Assembly (NCBI GenBank): GCA_041652155.1
Contig: JBAZHV010000012.1
Coordinates: forward strand, 1-27,420
DNA from: CAIMDX01 sp041652155
GTDB lineage: Bacteria; Patescibacteriota; Minisyncoccia; Minisyncoccales; JAQTVQ01
DNA length: 27,420 bases
Direction: 5' to 3'
Shown piece after piece: positions 1 through 6,113 of the stretch. Below the pieces are notes generated by a model. That model did not search any database. It was not told the DNA's origin and saw nothing but the letters and a program-made list of their open reading frames with translations. Every line of letters begins with the position of its first letter. The stretch's first letter is position 1. The translations under genes were made by a program, and so were the position numbers.

Positions 1-47
1 ACCGCCAAAACAACGCCGTAGAATGAGGCTAAAACCTTGACCTGTCA

Positions 48-226
48 GCTTGGGAATCGGGCTTCTAAAAACTCTGCATTATTCCATATACTCTGCCACC
101 TAAAAGTCTGCATTCTAGAATGCAGACCTAATGCAGAGTAAATGCAGAGTTTTTAGCTGCACAACGCACACCTTCACCCCCCATCTTTTCGGCTAAAATG
201 CGTTGTGCCAAGCCCGATTCCCAAGC
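48..226. repeat. Branched inverted-repeat element (three-way junction)
   Basis: Three nested or adjacent perfect inverted repeats can be read directly. The outer arms are 48-64 and 210-226 (17 bp). Inside lie 65-80 with 141-156 (16 bp), continued by 89-96 with 133-140 (8 bp) and capped by a 22-nt perfect palindrome at 106-127, and a second arm of 159-168 with 199-208 (10 bp). Only 2 nt and 1 nt separate the arms at the junction, so one strand would fold into a compact three-way junction. The motif TCTGCATT and its complement recur within the long arm. No protein is evident. It may be a non-autonomous mobile element, a nested pair of such elements, or a recombination site; the base pairing is seen, the role is inference. 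Confidence 0.75.
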
Positions 227-519
227 CGGCTGCCGGTCTGCGAGCGAAGCTTTGGTTTGGTACTCCAAAACAGGGCGAAGTGAGTTTAGTCGGGGGTAGA
301 ATGTTGCGCCTTTTGCCCAAAAAAGATACAACAAAAATACCAGACAGAAATCGGGGCAGTTTAACCGTTTTTAACCGTTCTCTTCGAGAAAGAAAGTCCG
401 AACTTTTTCATACAAACAGCTCCATTAAGTAACTTAAGTCAGTTTTAGGAGGAAAATTTCTCGCGGCGGCGATCGCCGCCCATTGATTTGCGCCTGCCTG
501 CCGGCAGGCAGGGGCCTTC
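227..519. other. Gene-free stretch with two G+C-rich palindromes
   Basis: I see no convincing gene here. A plus-strand open frame (205-432) has no recognisable domain and begins inside the inverted-repeat element. Two perfect palindromes stand out: ggcggcgatcgccgcc at 465-480 and cctgcctgccggcaggcagg at 493-512. From memory, the second type is a dispersed palindrome common in Parcubacteria-like genomes. Here it lies just beyond the end of the recombinase remnant, so it probably arrived by insertion. Confidence 0.5.
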
Positions 520-775
520 CCGTGATTTTTTTGGCGGAAAGATGCAGGTCCGAGCCGAAGATTTTTTTGGCGGATACCTTTTTGGCGGAAAGATCCGAAT
601 TTCGGGCGATTTTCCCTATATTTTGCGCTTCATTTAGCCATTCTCGCATCGGTCCGAGCCAACTATTACGGCCTTGCTCAAGATCGCCGATTTTCTCCTC
701 CAGCGTTTTCTTCCGGCTCATAAGATCGGCCTTCTTTTGGCGATAGTCCTCGCGGTCGACGTCTCCGGACATCTG
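520..775 (-). pseudogene. Serine recombinase C-terminal remnant
   Basis: The minus strand reads through GDVDREDYRQKKADLMSRKK, then a short coiled-coil-like stretch (LEEKIGDLEQGRNSW) and a terminal KKIFGSDL motif. This order (acidic D-x-EYRxxK, basic helix, EQxxNxWL, then K-x-x-GSxL at the end) is typical of the C-terminus of large serine recombinases as found in Patescibacteria. The N-terminal catalytic domain is missing: upstream of about 775 the similarity stops, and the 3' end runs into palindromic DNA. It is therefore a decayed fragment. Part of it (669-747) is duplicated at 4295-4373 beyond the arsenic operon. Confidence 0.6.
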
Positions 776-932
776 GGGATTATGTGAGGAGCAAGGGCGA
801 GGTTAAAAGCGAGATCGCGTAGTGAGGAAAAGAGAACTAATATCCGGAGCGCAGGAAGAAATTTTCACGGACCCTAAATGAAGCGCCGGGCCATTTTAGC
901 GCAGGCGGTTGGCCATAAAAACAGGGGGGATG

Positions 933-964
933 AATCAAATGGAGCCGCAAGGCTTCGTTTGATT
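933..964. terminator. 14-bp hairpin with GCAA tetraloop before the ars promoter
   Basis: Bases 933-946 pair with 951-964 over 14 positions (two are G-T wobbles) around the loop gcaa, a GNRA tetraloop. It ends 12 nt before the -35 box of the arsenic operon. The T-run after it is short, so it may be a weak terminator shielding the operon from upstream transcription, or a structural element. The stretch 776-932 between it and the recombinase remnant contains no gene that I can see. Confidence 0.5.
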
Positions 965-976
965 TTCTGGTTAAAG

Positions 977-1022
977 TTGACAAAGATTCCAGTAGATATA
1001 AAATATCAATATAAATTGATAT
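977..1022 (+). promoter_or_regulatory. Promoter and ArsR operator of the ars operon
   Basis: A consensus -35 TTGACA (977-982) is followed after 16 nt by TAAAAT (999-1004). An inverted repeat ATATCAAT-ATAA-ATTGATAT (1003-1010 and 1015-1022) overlaps the -10 and the expected transcription start and abuts the ATG at 1023. ArsR/SmtB repressors bind such A+T-rich dyads of this size, so autoregulation is the natural reading. The 5' leader would be only about 12 nt, with no Shine-Dalgarno site. Confidence 0.7.
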
Positions 1023-1343
1023 ATGAAACTAGAGTGTTGTAAAAACAGCCATCGGAAAGAAGAGATCTCCCAAGCTGCGGCGATTTTAAAATTGCTGGCC
1101 GAAGAGAATCGGCTCAAGATACTTTGCATATTGAGAGACGGCGAACATTGCGCCTGCCAGATCATCAAGCATCTTGATCTGCCGCAAAATTTGGTTTCGC
1201 ACCATTTGAACAAATTAAAAAAGGCGGAGCTGATCAAAGGTCGGAAAGAGGGCGTTTGGATCCATTACTCGCTAACCGAAAAGGGCAAGAAAATAACCGC
1301 GGTTGTGTTTCAACTGATTGAAAAAATATGCGCAACTTATTAA
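1023..1343 (+). CDS. arsR: ArsR/SmtB-family arsenite-responsive repressor
   Basis: A 106-residue winged-helix protein. The core LLAEENRLKILCIL, the recognition helix region QNLVSHHLNKLKKAELI and the wing KEGVWIHYSLT are typical of the ArsR family. The helix-3 motif EHCACQIIKHL carries the CxC pair (C43, C45) that binds As(III) or Sb(III) in classical ArsR (ELCVCDL). A further CC pair sits at residues 5-6, as in CadC-like N-terminal extensions. Binding metalloid should release the protein from the dyad just upstream and turn on the operon behind it. It overlaps the next gene by 16 nt, which suggests translational coupling. Identification as ArsR is firm; the exact inducer is inferred from the CxC and from the downstream genes. 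Confidence 0.93.
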   Translation: MKLECCKNSHRKEEISQAAAILKLLAEENRLKILCILRDGEHCACQIIKHLDLPQNLVSHHLNKLKKAELIKGRKEGVWIHYSLTEKGKKITAVVFQLIEKICATY

Positions 1344-1755
1344 CCCAGTGGGTACATCTAAGCGTTGATGGAGAAACTTGCCAGCGTTGTTCGGATACCG
1401 GCAAAAATATCGTCCAAGTTATTGGATGTTTAAAAAATGATTCGCGTTTTAAAGAGGTTGATTTTAAATTTAACGAAATGGAATTGCCGCCGGAAAAAAT
1501 AGGCAGTTCCAATGAAATTGGACGCCGATCGAAAAGTTTATTGCCAACGCGACAATCGGGGAGAACGCCTGCCGATCTTGTTCCGATCTTTTAGGCAAAC
1601 CGGTAAATTGCCGCACGATCTGCTGCGGGAAAGAAATTTTGAAATCCATTCCCAAGGAAGTTATCCGGGAAGCTATTTTGAATTGGCTGAAGCAGGATGG
1701 AAACCAAGATATTTCGGAAGGCTGCCCTTGCGGCGGCGATTGCGGCTGTTTATAA
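1328..1755 (+). pseudogene. DUF2703-like cysteine-rich protein, frameshifted
   Basis: The start at 1328 overlaps the end of arsR. The first 64 codons read QWVHLSVDGETCQRCSDTG and continue to SSNEI (ending at 1519). The reading then continues only in another frame from 1522: TPIEKFIANATIGENACRSC, then GKPVNCRTICCG, a short helix and the tail EGCPCGGDCGCL, stopping at 1755. The two halves together match the layout I know for DUF2703 proteins (H-x6-TCxRC near the start, SNxI then PIE, a later CRxC and a Cys-rich end), so a net deletion near 1519-1522 splits one gene. Whether this is a true mutation or a sequencing error cannot be told here. Its place in an ars operon and its many cysteines suggest metalloid or thiol chemistry. 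The function of DUF2703 is not established to my knowledge. Confidence 0.75.
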
Positions 1756-1769
1756 TTTTAACAATCATT

Positions 1770-2075
1770 ATGGAAAACAAAATCACATCAATTGAAGTTA
1801 TCGGTTCGGGTTGCGGAAACTGCAAGAAACTGCACGAACTGGCGGTTGCTGCGGCTAAAGAGTTGAACATCGGCACCGAAGTCGGATATTCCCGCGACAT
1901 TCAAAAAGCGTTGGCAATGGGCGTAATGCAATTTCCGGTGCTGGCGGTAAACGGTAAAGCCGTGCTTACAGGATCGGCGGACATGGAGAAAGTTAGAAAA
2001 GAGTTGAGCCAACGGAAGGGCGGCAACGACCAGTCTTATCCTTGTTCTTGCGGCGGCGATTGCGGCTGTTTGTAA
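1770..2075 (+). CDS. Small thioredoxin/glutaredoxin-like protein (CGNC), ars operon
   Basis: A 101-residue protein of the small 'redox-active disulfide protein 2' / TM0996-MTH895 type. It opens with ITSIEVIGSGCGNC, giving a CxxC redox site (C15, C18), and has the thioredoxin-fold cis-proline in MQFPVLAVNGK. The open frame extends upstream to 1512, but that part is the out-of-frame tail of the DUF2703 gene; the ATG at 1770 is where similarity begins. Such proteins are regular partners of the ArsP-type permease and of ArsF/ArsG. The C-terminus ends CSCGGDCGCL, almost the same as the tail of the preceding gene (CPCGGDCGCL), an unusual added cysteine motif that could bind metalloid. Confidence 0.88.
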   Translation: MENKITSIEVIGSGCGNCKKLHELAVAAAKELNIGTEVGYSRDIQKALAMGVMQFPVLAVNGKAVLTGSADMEKVRKELSQRKGGNDQSYPCSCGGDCGCL

Positions 2076-2093
2076 ATATTTAAATGATGCTCT

Positions 2094-3074
2094 ATGGATA
2101 TTTTTTTACCCGTTCAAATCTTTGCTGATCTGGTCGTTAATAATTGGCTTGGCATAGCCAGCGAATATTGGGCCAACGCGCTGAACTTTTTTATTTACGA
2201 CACGATCAAGATCGGCCTGCTTTTGGTCGTTATCAACTATTTAATGGCGGTTGTCCGCTACTATCTGCCGGTGGAGAAAGTTCGCGATATTCTGGCTGGC
2301 CGCAAATGGTATGGATTCGATTATTTTTTAGCGGCAATGCTTGGGACGGTAACTCCATTTTGTTCTTGTTCTTCAATTCCGTTGTTTGTCGGATTCGTGG
2401 GGGCTGGAATTCCGCTAGGAGTGACTTTTGCGTTTCTTATCGCTTCGCCTTTAGTCAACGAAGCTTCGCTGTTTATCTTTCCTTCGATCTTTGGCTTGAA
2501 AATGACTCTTTTGTACAACGGACTGGGAATTTTAATAAGCGTTTTGGCGGGTATGGCGATCCAAAAGTTGAAATTGGAAAAGAGCGTTAACCCGGCTTTC
2601 TTGCAATATAAAACGCGACAGGACGCGATCAGAGAAAACGGCGGGAATAAAGTGACTTTAGCCAAAAAAATTGCGATTTGGCGGCAAGACGCCTGGCATA
2701 TCACCAAAGAGATATTCCCTTACGTAATTTTGGGAGTGGGTATTGGCGCGTTGATCCATGGATTCGTGCCCAAAGAATTTGTGGAGAATAACCTGTCGGC
2801 GGCCGATTGGTGGGGCGTGCCGCTGGCAACTATTTTAGGATTGCCGCTTTACGCCAATTCGGTGAGCGTGCTTCCGATAGTGGAAGCGTTGACCGGCAAA
2901 GGCGTTCCGTTGGGCACGGCATTGGCGTTTATGACTGCCACAGTTACATTATCTATTCCCGGATTATTAATATTAAAGAAAGCGATGGACTGGAAATTAC
3001 TTTCGGCGTTTGTCGCAACCACCAGCATTGGAATTATAATAATGGGCTATTTCTTCAATTTTATCAGCCTTTAA
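2094..3074 (+). CDS. arsP: ArsP/UPF0718-family permease (putative organoarsenical efflux)
   Basis: A 326-residue membrane protein with about eight hydrophobic segments. The hallmark TPFCSCSSIPLFVGF (residues 87-101, C90 and C92) and the second half LPLYANSVSVLPIVEALTGK followed by a Thr/Ser-rich helix match the UPF0718 / PF03773 permease family, which includes ArsP, an exporter of trivalent organoarsenicals. The cysteine pair is where such substrates are thought to bind. It starts 18 nt after the thioredoxin gene and ends 2 nt before arsF, so it is clearly in the operon. The exact substrate is not visible; other members of this family have no known arsenic role. Confidence 0.85.
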   Translation: MDIFLPVQIFADLVVNNWLGIASEYWANALNFFIYDTIKIGLLLVVINYLMAVVRYYLPVEKVRDILAGRKWYGFDYFLAAMLGTVTPFCSCSSIPLFVGFVGAGIPLGVTFAFLIASPLVNEASLFIFPSIFGLKMTLLYNGLGILISVLAGMAIQKLKLEKSVNPAFLQYKTRQDAIRENGGNKVTLAKKIAIWRQDAWHITKEIFPYVILGVGIGALIHGFVPKEFVENNLSAADWWGVPLATILGLPLYANSVSVLPIVEALTGKGVPLGTALAFMTATVTLSIPGLLILKKAMDWKLLSAFVATTSIGIIIMGYFFNFISL

Positions 3075-3076
3075 TC

Positions 3077-3577
3077 ATGAAAAAGATCATTATTGTTGTA
3101 ATTTTTGGAATTGCCGGATTGTTGGGAATATTATCCGCGATCCCTAAAAAAGAAGCGGTAAATAGCCAACCGGCGAATTTGGAAACCGCGTCACAACCGC
3201 AACAGAAGGACGCAAGCAATTTGTCCATCGCGGTGGAACCCGCGCAAAAGGTGGAAGTATTTTTGTTCCATCGCACGCAAAGATGCACGACTTGCATCGC
3301 CATCGGCAAATTAAGCGGCCAAACGGTTGAAGAGCGGTTCGGCCAAGAAGTTTCGAGCGGCAAAGTCGTATTCCGGGAAGTGAACTTAGACGAACCTCAA
3401 AACAAGGAATTGGCGGAAAAATTCAAGGCCAGCGGTTCGGCTTTGTTTATCAATACCATCCGCAACGGAAGCGACAACATCCAAGAGGATGTTAGCGTGT
3501 GGCGCTTGACCGGCGATGAAGCTGCTTTCAAGAATTATCTGGCGGGCAAAATTAACGGCCTGCTGGGAAAACAATAA
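3077..3577 (+). CDS. arsF: ArsF-like thioredoxin-fold protein (membrane-anchored)
   Basis: A 166-residue protein. Residues 4-20 form a single N-terminal hydrophobic segment (signal anchor), followed by a Gln/Pro/Ala linker to about residue 55. The fold domain starts VEVFLFHRTQRCTTC, with the CxxC pair C70/C73. This matches the family annotated as 'nitrophenyl compound nitroreductase subunit ArsF', known from arsEFG loci where ArsE/ArsF reduce nitroaromatic arsenicals and ArsG exports the amine. The start at 3077 is preferred over an upstream open frame inside the permease gene, since it opens with MKK and the hydrophobic helix. Its stop overlaps the next start (TAATG), indicating translational coupling. 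The nitroreductase role is taken from the family and not tested here. Confidence 0.82.
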   Translation: MKKIIIVVIFGIAGLLGILSAIPKKEAVNSQPANLETASQPQQKDASNLSIAVEPAQKVEVFLFHRTQRCTTCIAIGKLSGQTVEERFGQEVSSGKVVFREVNLDEPQNKELAEKFKASGSALFINTIRNGSDNIQEDVSVWRLTGDEAAFKNYLAGKINGLLGKQ

Positions 3578-4275
3578 TGGATATTTTAAACGCGTTGATC
3601 GACAGCAACACCATTCCCGCGCTGACCGCTTTTTTGCTGGGAATTTTGACGTCGATCAGTCCGTGTCCTTTGGCGACCAATGTCGCCGCCATCGCTTATC
3701 TGTCCAAAAACTTAAAAACGGTAAAGAACACTTTGGCCAACGGGGCATATTACGCCCTTGGCCGCGCGGCCAGCTATACCTTGCTGGCAATCTTGATCTA
3801 TTACGGATTATCCTCTTTCCAAATATCCAAATCCGTCCAAGGCTTGGGAGAAAAACTGCTCGGTCCGTTGCTCATTATTATGGGCTTGGCAATGCTCGGC
3901 GTCGTGAAGATCAAATTGCCGTCAACCGGTGGCAGGTTGGAGAAAGTTAAACTTTGGCTCACAAGCAAAGGGGGATTCGGCGCGTTCTTACTCGGCGCGT
4001 TGTTCGCCTTGGCCTTCTGCCCGTACAGCGCCGTGCTTTTCTTCGGGGCGTTGATCCCGTTGGTGATGGAATCCTCCGGCGGGTTGCTTCTGCCGCCCTT
4101 GTTCGCTTTGGGAACGGGTTTGCCGGTGATCTTTTTTTCTTTCTTAATTGCTTTCAGCGCGCAAAAGTTTTTGACGGCTTTCCAAGCGATGCAGAAGATC
4201 GAAAAAGCCATGCGCTATCTCATAGCTTTTACTTTTTTAGCGATCGGCGCTTATTACCTGCAATTTTTGTTTTAA
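3577..4275 (+). CDS. arsG: ArsG-like CcdA/DsbD-type membrane transporter
   Basis: A 232-residue polytopic protein with about six membrane segments. It has the two cysteine motifs of the CcdA/DsbD-beta fold in transporter form: TSISPCPLATNVAAIAYLS in the first helix and LAFCPYSAVLFFGALIPL in the fourth. The SPCPLATN motif is characteristic of the family annotated as aminobenzylarsenical efflux permease ArsG. It directly follows and overlaps arsF by 1 nt, the usual pairing. It could export an arsenical or pass electrons across the membrane to ArsF, as CcdA does for its partners; the sequence does not decide between these. It is the last gene of the operon. Confidence 0.83.
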   Translation: MDILNALIDSNTIPALTAFLLGILTSISPCPLATNVAAIAYLSKNLKTVKNTLANGAYYALGRAASYTLLAILIYYGLSSFQISKSVQGLGEKLLGPLLIIMGLAMLGVVKIKLPSTGGRLEKVKLWLTSKGGFGAFLLGALFALAFCPYSAVLFFGALIPLVMESSGGLLLPPLFALGTGLPVIFFSFLIAFSAQKFLTAFQAMQKIEKAMRYLIAFTFLAIGAYYLQFLF

Positions 4276-4294
4276 CCGACGGAAGGAGGCCGCC

Positions 4295-4373
4295 CGGCCT
4301 TGCTCAAGGTCGCCGATTTTCTCTTCCAGCGTTTTCTTCCGGCTCATAAGATCGGCCTTCTTTTGGCGTTAGT
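4295..4373 (-). pseudogene. Second copy of recombinase C-terminal fragment (direct repeat)
   Basis: These 79 bp match 669-747 in the same orientation with three substitutions. On the minus strand both encode RQKKADLMSRKKTLEEKIGD. This copy carries an in-frame TAA just upstream (TAT changed to TAA) and loses similarity after EQGR, so it is a dead fragment. It begins 19 nt after the stop of arsG. Together the two copies flank the arsenic operon as 79-bp direct repeats about 3.6 kb apart. Confidence 0.85.
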
Positions 4374-4402
4374 CGCGGCATTAAGCAAAGCAGAGAGCAA
4401 CC

Positions 4403-4430
4403 AAAACCGCCCTTGTACACGGGCGGTTTT
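4403..4430. terminator. Bidirectional terminator between convergent ars units
   Basis: AAAACCGCCC (4403-4412) pairs with GGGCGGTTTT (4421-4430) around an 8-nt loop, giving a T-run on either strand. It lies between the plus-strand ars operon and the minus-strand small cysteine-rich gene, so it can end both. Confidence 0.85.
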
Positions 4431-4446
4431 GCTAATTAGCTAGTGG

Positions 4447-4596
4447 CTACTTCTTACAGCAATCTTTGTTGCAGCAGGTTTGGAAAAATTTTTGTGCTTT
4501 TTCCGGGTCAAATCCTAGTTTTTCCAAACACTCTCTAATGGTCATATCCAATTTGATCTCCGACAGATCGCATTTGCAGTTGTTTTTTGTTTCCAT
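4447..4596 (-). CDS. 49-residue cysteine-rich protein downstream of arsR2
   Basis: An open frame from ATG (4596) to TAG (4447) encodes 49 residues. It begins METKNNCKCDLSEIKLD, has a helical middle (MTIRECLEKLGFDPEKAQKFF) and ends QTCCNKDCCKK. It has seven cysteines, as KCD-type and CC pairs, the composition of a small soft-metal binder. I do not recognise a named family. Reading-frame integrity, the terminator right behind it, its position after a metalloid-type ArsR and the operator-like dyad in front of it (4666-4681) support a real, metal-induced gene. A role as metal or arsenite chaperone or sink is inference. Confidence 0.7.
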   Translation of the reverse strand: METKNNCKCDLSEIKLDMTIRECLEKLGFDPEKAQKFFQTCCNKDCCKK

Positions 4597-4665
4597 AATA
4601 TTTTATTTTGGTTAAGGTTTATGATCCTTCGACCTTTATTACAACATGTTGTTACTTGATATTTA

Positions 4666-4681
4666 ATCGAAAAATTTCGAT
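4666..4681. promoter_or_regulatory. Candidate ArsR2 operator before the 49-residue gene
   Basis: ATCGAAAAATTTCGAT is a 7-bp dyad around AA. It matches 14 of 16 positions of the reverse complement of 4989-5004, which lies in front of the second arsR. The same 16-mer before both minus-strand genes suggests that one repressor controls both. A further 12-nt palindrome ACAACATGTTGT lies at 4641-4652. Confidence 0.55.
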
Positions 4682-4702
4682 GAATTGGGCAAAAAAATAT
4701 AG

Positions 4703-4978
4703 CTATTTTCGAAAGAACTTTTCCAAAAAGCAGCAGCAATCAGCTGATTTTTCGCAACAAATACCGTAAAAGGAATTTGTTCCTTCTGTTCTCATCTTTA
4801 CCGCTCCGGATTTTTTGAGCAATGCCAAGTGGTGGGAAACGGTGGCCTGTGCCAATCCGAGCCTTTTGACCAAGTCGCTGACATTCAATTCGCCGCTCTT
4901 TCGGAGCTCTTCAAGTATTCGCTGCCGGACGGGATGCCCGATAGCCTTAAAAAATGATGGGAAGCAAAGATCGTTCAT
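4703..4978 (-). CDS. arsR: ArsR-family repressor with C-terminal cysteine cluster
   Basis: A 91-residue winged-helix regulator with the ArsR core FKAIGHPVRQRILEELRKSG, helix-turn-helix LAQATVSHHLALLKKSG and wing RTEGTNSFYGI. Unlike the first arsR in the window, helix 3 (ELNVSDLVKRL) has no CxC pair. Instead the C-terminus carries C74, C75, C81, C82 and C83 (ICCEKSADCCCF). This resembles the ArsR of Acidithiobacillus ferrooxidans, where C-terminal cysteines form the As(III) site, so sensing was solved independently of the first ArsR. It transcribes away from the unknown gene at 5130 and towards the 49-residue cysteine-rich protein. Confidence 0.9.
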   Translation of the reverse strand: MNDLCFPSFFKAIGHPVRQRILEELRKSGELNVSDLVKRLGLAQATVSHHLALLKKSGAVKMRTEGTNSFYGICCEKSADCCCFLEKFFRK

Positions 4979-4988
4979 AATTTAATTC

Positions 4989-5044
4989 ATTGATATTTTT
5001 CGATGGATATATTCTTAATATAGCTCTAATCAGAACTAAGTCAA
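4989..5044 (-). promoter_or_regulatory. Promoter and operator of arsR2
   Basis: On the minus strand TTGACT (5044-5039) is followed after 16 nt by TATATT (5022-5017). The operator-like 16-mer lies just downstream at 5004-4989, where a bound repressor would block transcription, and is repeated at 4666-4681. The leader is about 30 nt and lacks a clear Shine-Dalgarno site. Confidence 0.65.
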
Positions 5045-5105
5045 GCCAAGATCAGCAAAAAGAAACAGTAGATCCGAGCCGAATATTTTTGCGTTCGAAA
5101 TGTTT
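5045..5105 (-). pseudogene. Possible third recombinase C-terminal scrap
   Basis: The minus strand encodes NAKIFGSDLLFLFADL, echoing the KKIFGSDLHLSAKKI end of the remnant at 520-775. The DNA shares TCCGAGCCGAA (5073-5083 with 549-559). The match is short, so it may be chance. If real, the arsR2 unit would also be bracketed by pieces of the same gene. Confidence 0.3.
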
Positions 5106-5114
5106 GAGCTGTGA

Positions 5115-6056
5115 TGATATAATATGTCCATGACCAATCCGGCGATAGAAAGGGAGATACAATTGGAGGACGAATATTCTCGCAATATTTTTGCATTGAG
5201 CCGGTCTGGTATTCTGTCCAAGCTTCCCCGATCGGGAACTTTGGGGGTGGTTGGAATGGACGGGATAGAATATCCCGTGCCGACTTTAGAGCAAGTCGCT
5301 GAATTATTTTCTCACAATAAAGAGCTCGTGAACAGAAAATTTTCGCAAGGTTTTGACCGTTTAGAATTAACGCCGTTGGCTTTGTCGATGTCTTTTCTTA
5401 TAGATCGAATGAAAGAGGCTGTTATCAAACACGCCGCCGCCGGGAAAATTTATCAGACCAGACGAACTCCTTCGGACCCTTTGACACCTATCCGCGTTAA
5501 TGCCGAGAAGCATGTTTGGGTATGGGAGACGTTGAAGCAGGCGTTGGACGCGGATGAGCTTATATATTTCCCTCAAGAATATTCGAACTATCATCAAGGC
5601 CAGACAAAAATTGGAGCGATCTGCAATGAACGTATCTGCGCCGTTCCGGGTTGGTCCGTTGGGCTGGTTGAAAGTTTGCCAGTCATGCCGCGATTTGGCG
5701 AAGGCTTGATCTTGGGAGGCAGGAAACAGCTGGAAACCGGTTTTTCTCCCCGTGAATATTTGCAAGTGCTGCAAACGCCATCTTATAGGGGAGAGACGGG
5801 AAAAACGCTTGAAGATTTTATTATAAGTTTCCTTATCCGTCTCGAAACCGCCAACGAAGTAAGCAACGACGCGGATGACGGCAACGCTTTATGGTGCCTC
5901 GGACAGTACCTGAAAATATCATACGCGGAGGTTGTCCCGACCGGGCGCTGGGTTCGGAAAGTCGGGCGCGTCCGTTTGGATATGCATCGTACGGGGAACA
6001 AACTTTGCACCAAGGATTGGGGCGTGTCCACCGTAGTGAGACTGCCCAGGTTTTGA
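5115..6056 (+). CDS. Conserved-looking protein of unknown function, leaderless start
   Basis: I do not recognise a family. From the ATG at 5130 it has 308 residues, is soluble in character, and has no signal or membrane segment. Visible blocks are SKLPRSGTLGVVGMDGIEYP (about 30-50), a helical stretch AVIKHAAAGKIYQTRRTPSDP and a Trp/Arg-rich end with GNALWCLGQYLKISY and RLDMHRTGNKLCTKDWG. The extended -10 TGATATAAT (5115-5123) lies immediately before the coding sequence. Transcription should begin at about 5130, so the mRNA would start on the second ATG (5130), not on the ATG at 5124. The region given includes this promoter. It is followed 57 nt later by an orphan parA with its own promoter; a link between them is not evident. 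Confidence 0.75.
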
Positions 6057-6079
6057 TCTTAATTCGTGGATATATGACT

Positions 6080-6107
6080 TTGTAAAAATTATCGTATCTG
6101 TTATATT
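6080..6107 (+). promoter_or_regulatory. Promoter of parA (leaderless)
   Basis: TTGTAA (6080-6085), a 16-nt spacer and TATATT (6102-6107) end 6 nt before the ATG at 6114, so the start codon should be the 5' end of the mRNA. Confidence 0.65.
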
Positions 6108-6113
6108 GAAAAT

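Noticed and set aside
48..226. Integron attC site or ribozyme
   Set aside because: The core GTTRRRY/RYYYAAC pair needed for attC is not present in the right places, and no known ribozyme fold or integrase gene was recognised.
205..432. 75-codon plus-strand open frame
   Set aside because: No domain, starts inside an inverted-repeat element, composition unlike neighbouring genes, and the opposite strand also carries an open frame over part of it.
1512..1769. Long N-terminal extension of the CGNC thioredoxin-like protein
   Set aside because: This stretch is the frameshifted remainder of the DUF2703 gene read in the wrong frame; family similarity starts at the ATG at 1770.
2807..3076. Upstream extension of ArsF inside the permease gene
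   Set aside because: It lies in another frame of a clear permease gene; ArsF opens at 3077 with a typical signal anchor.
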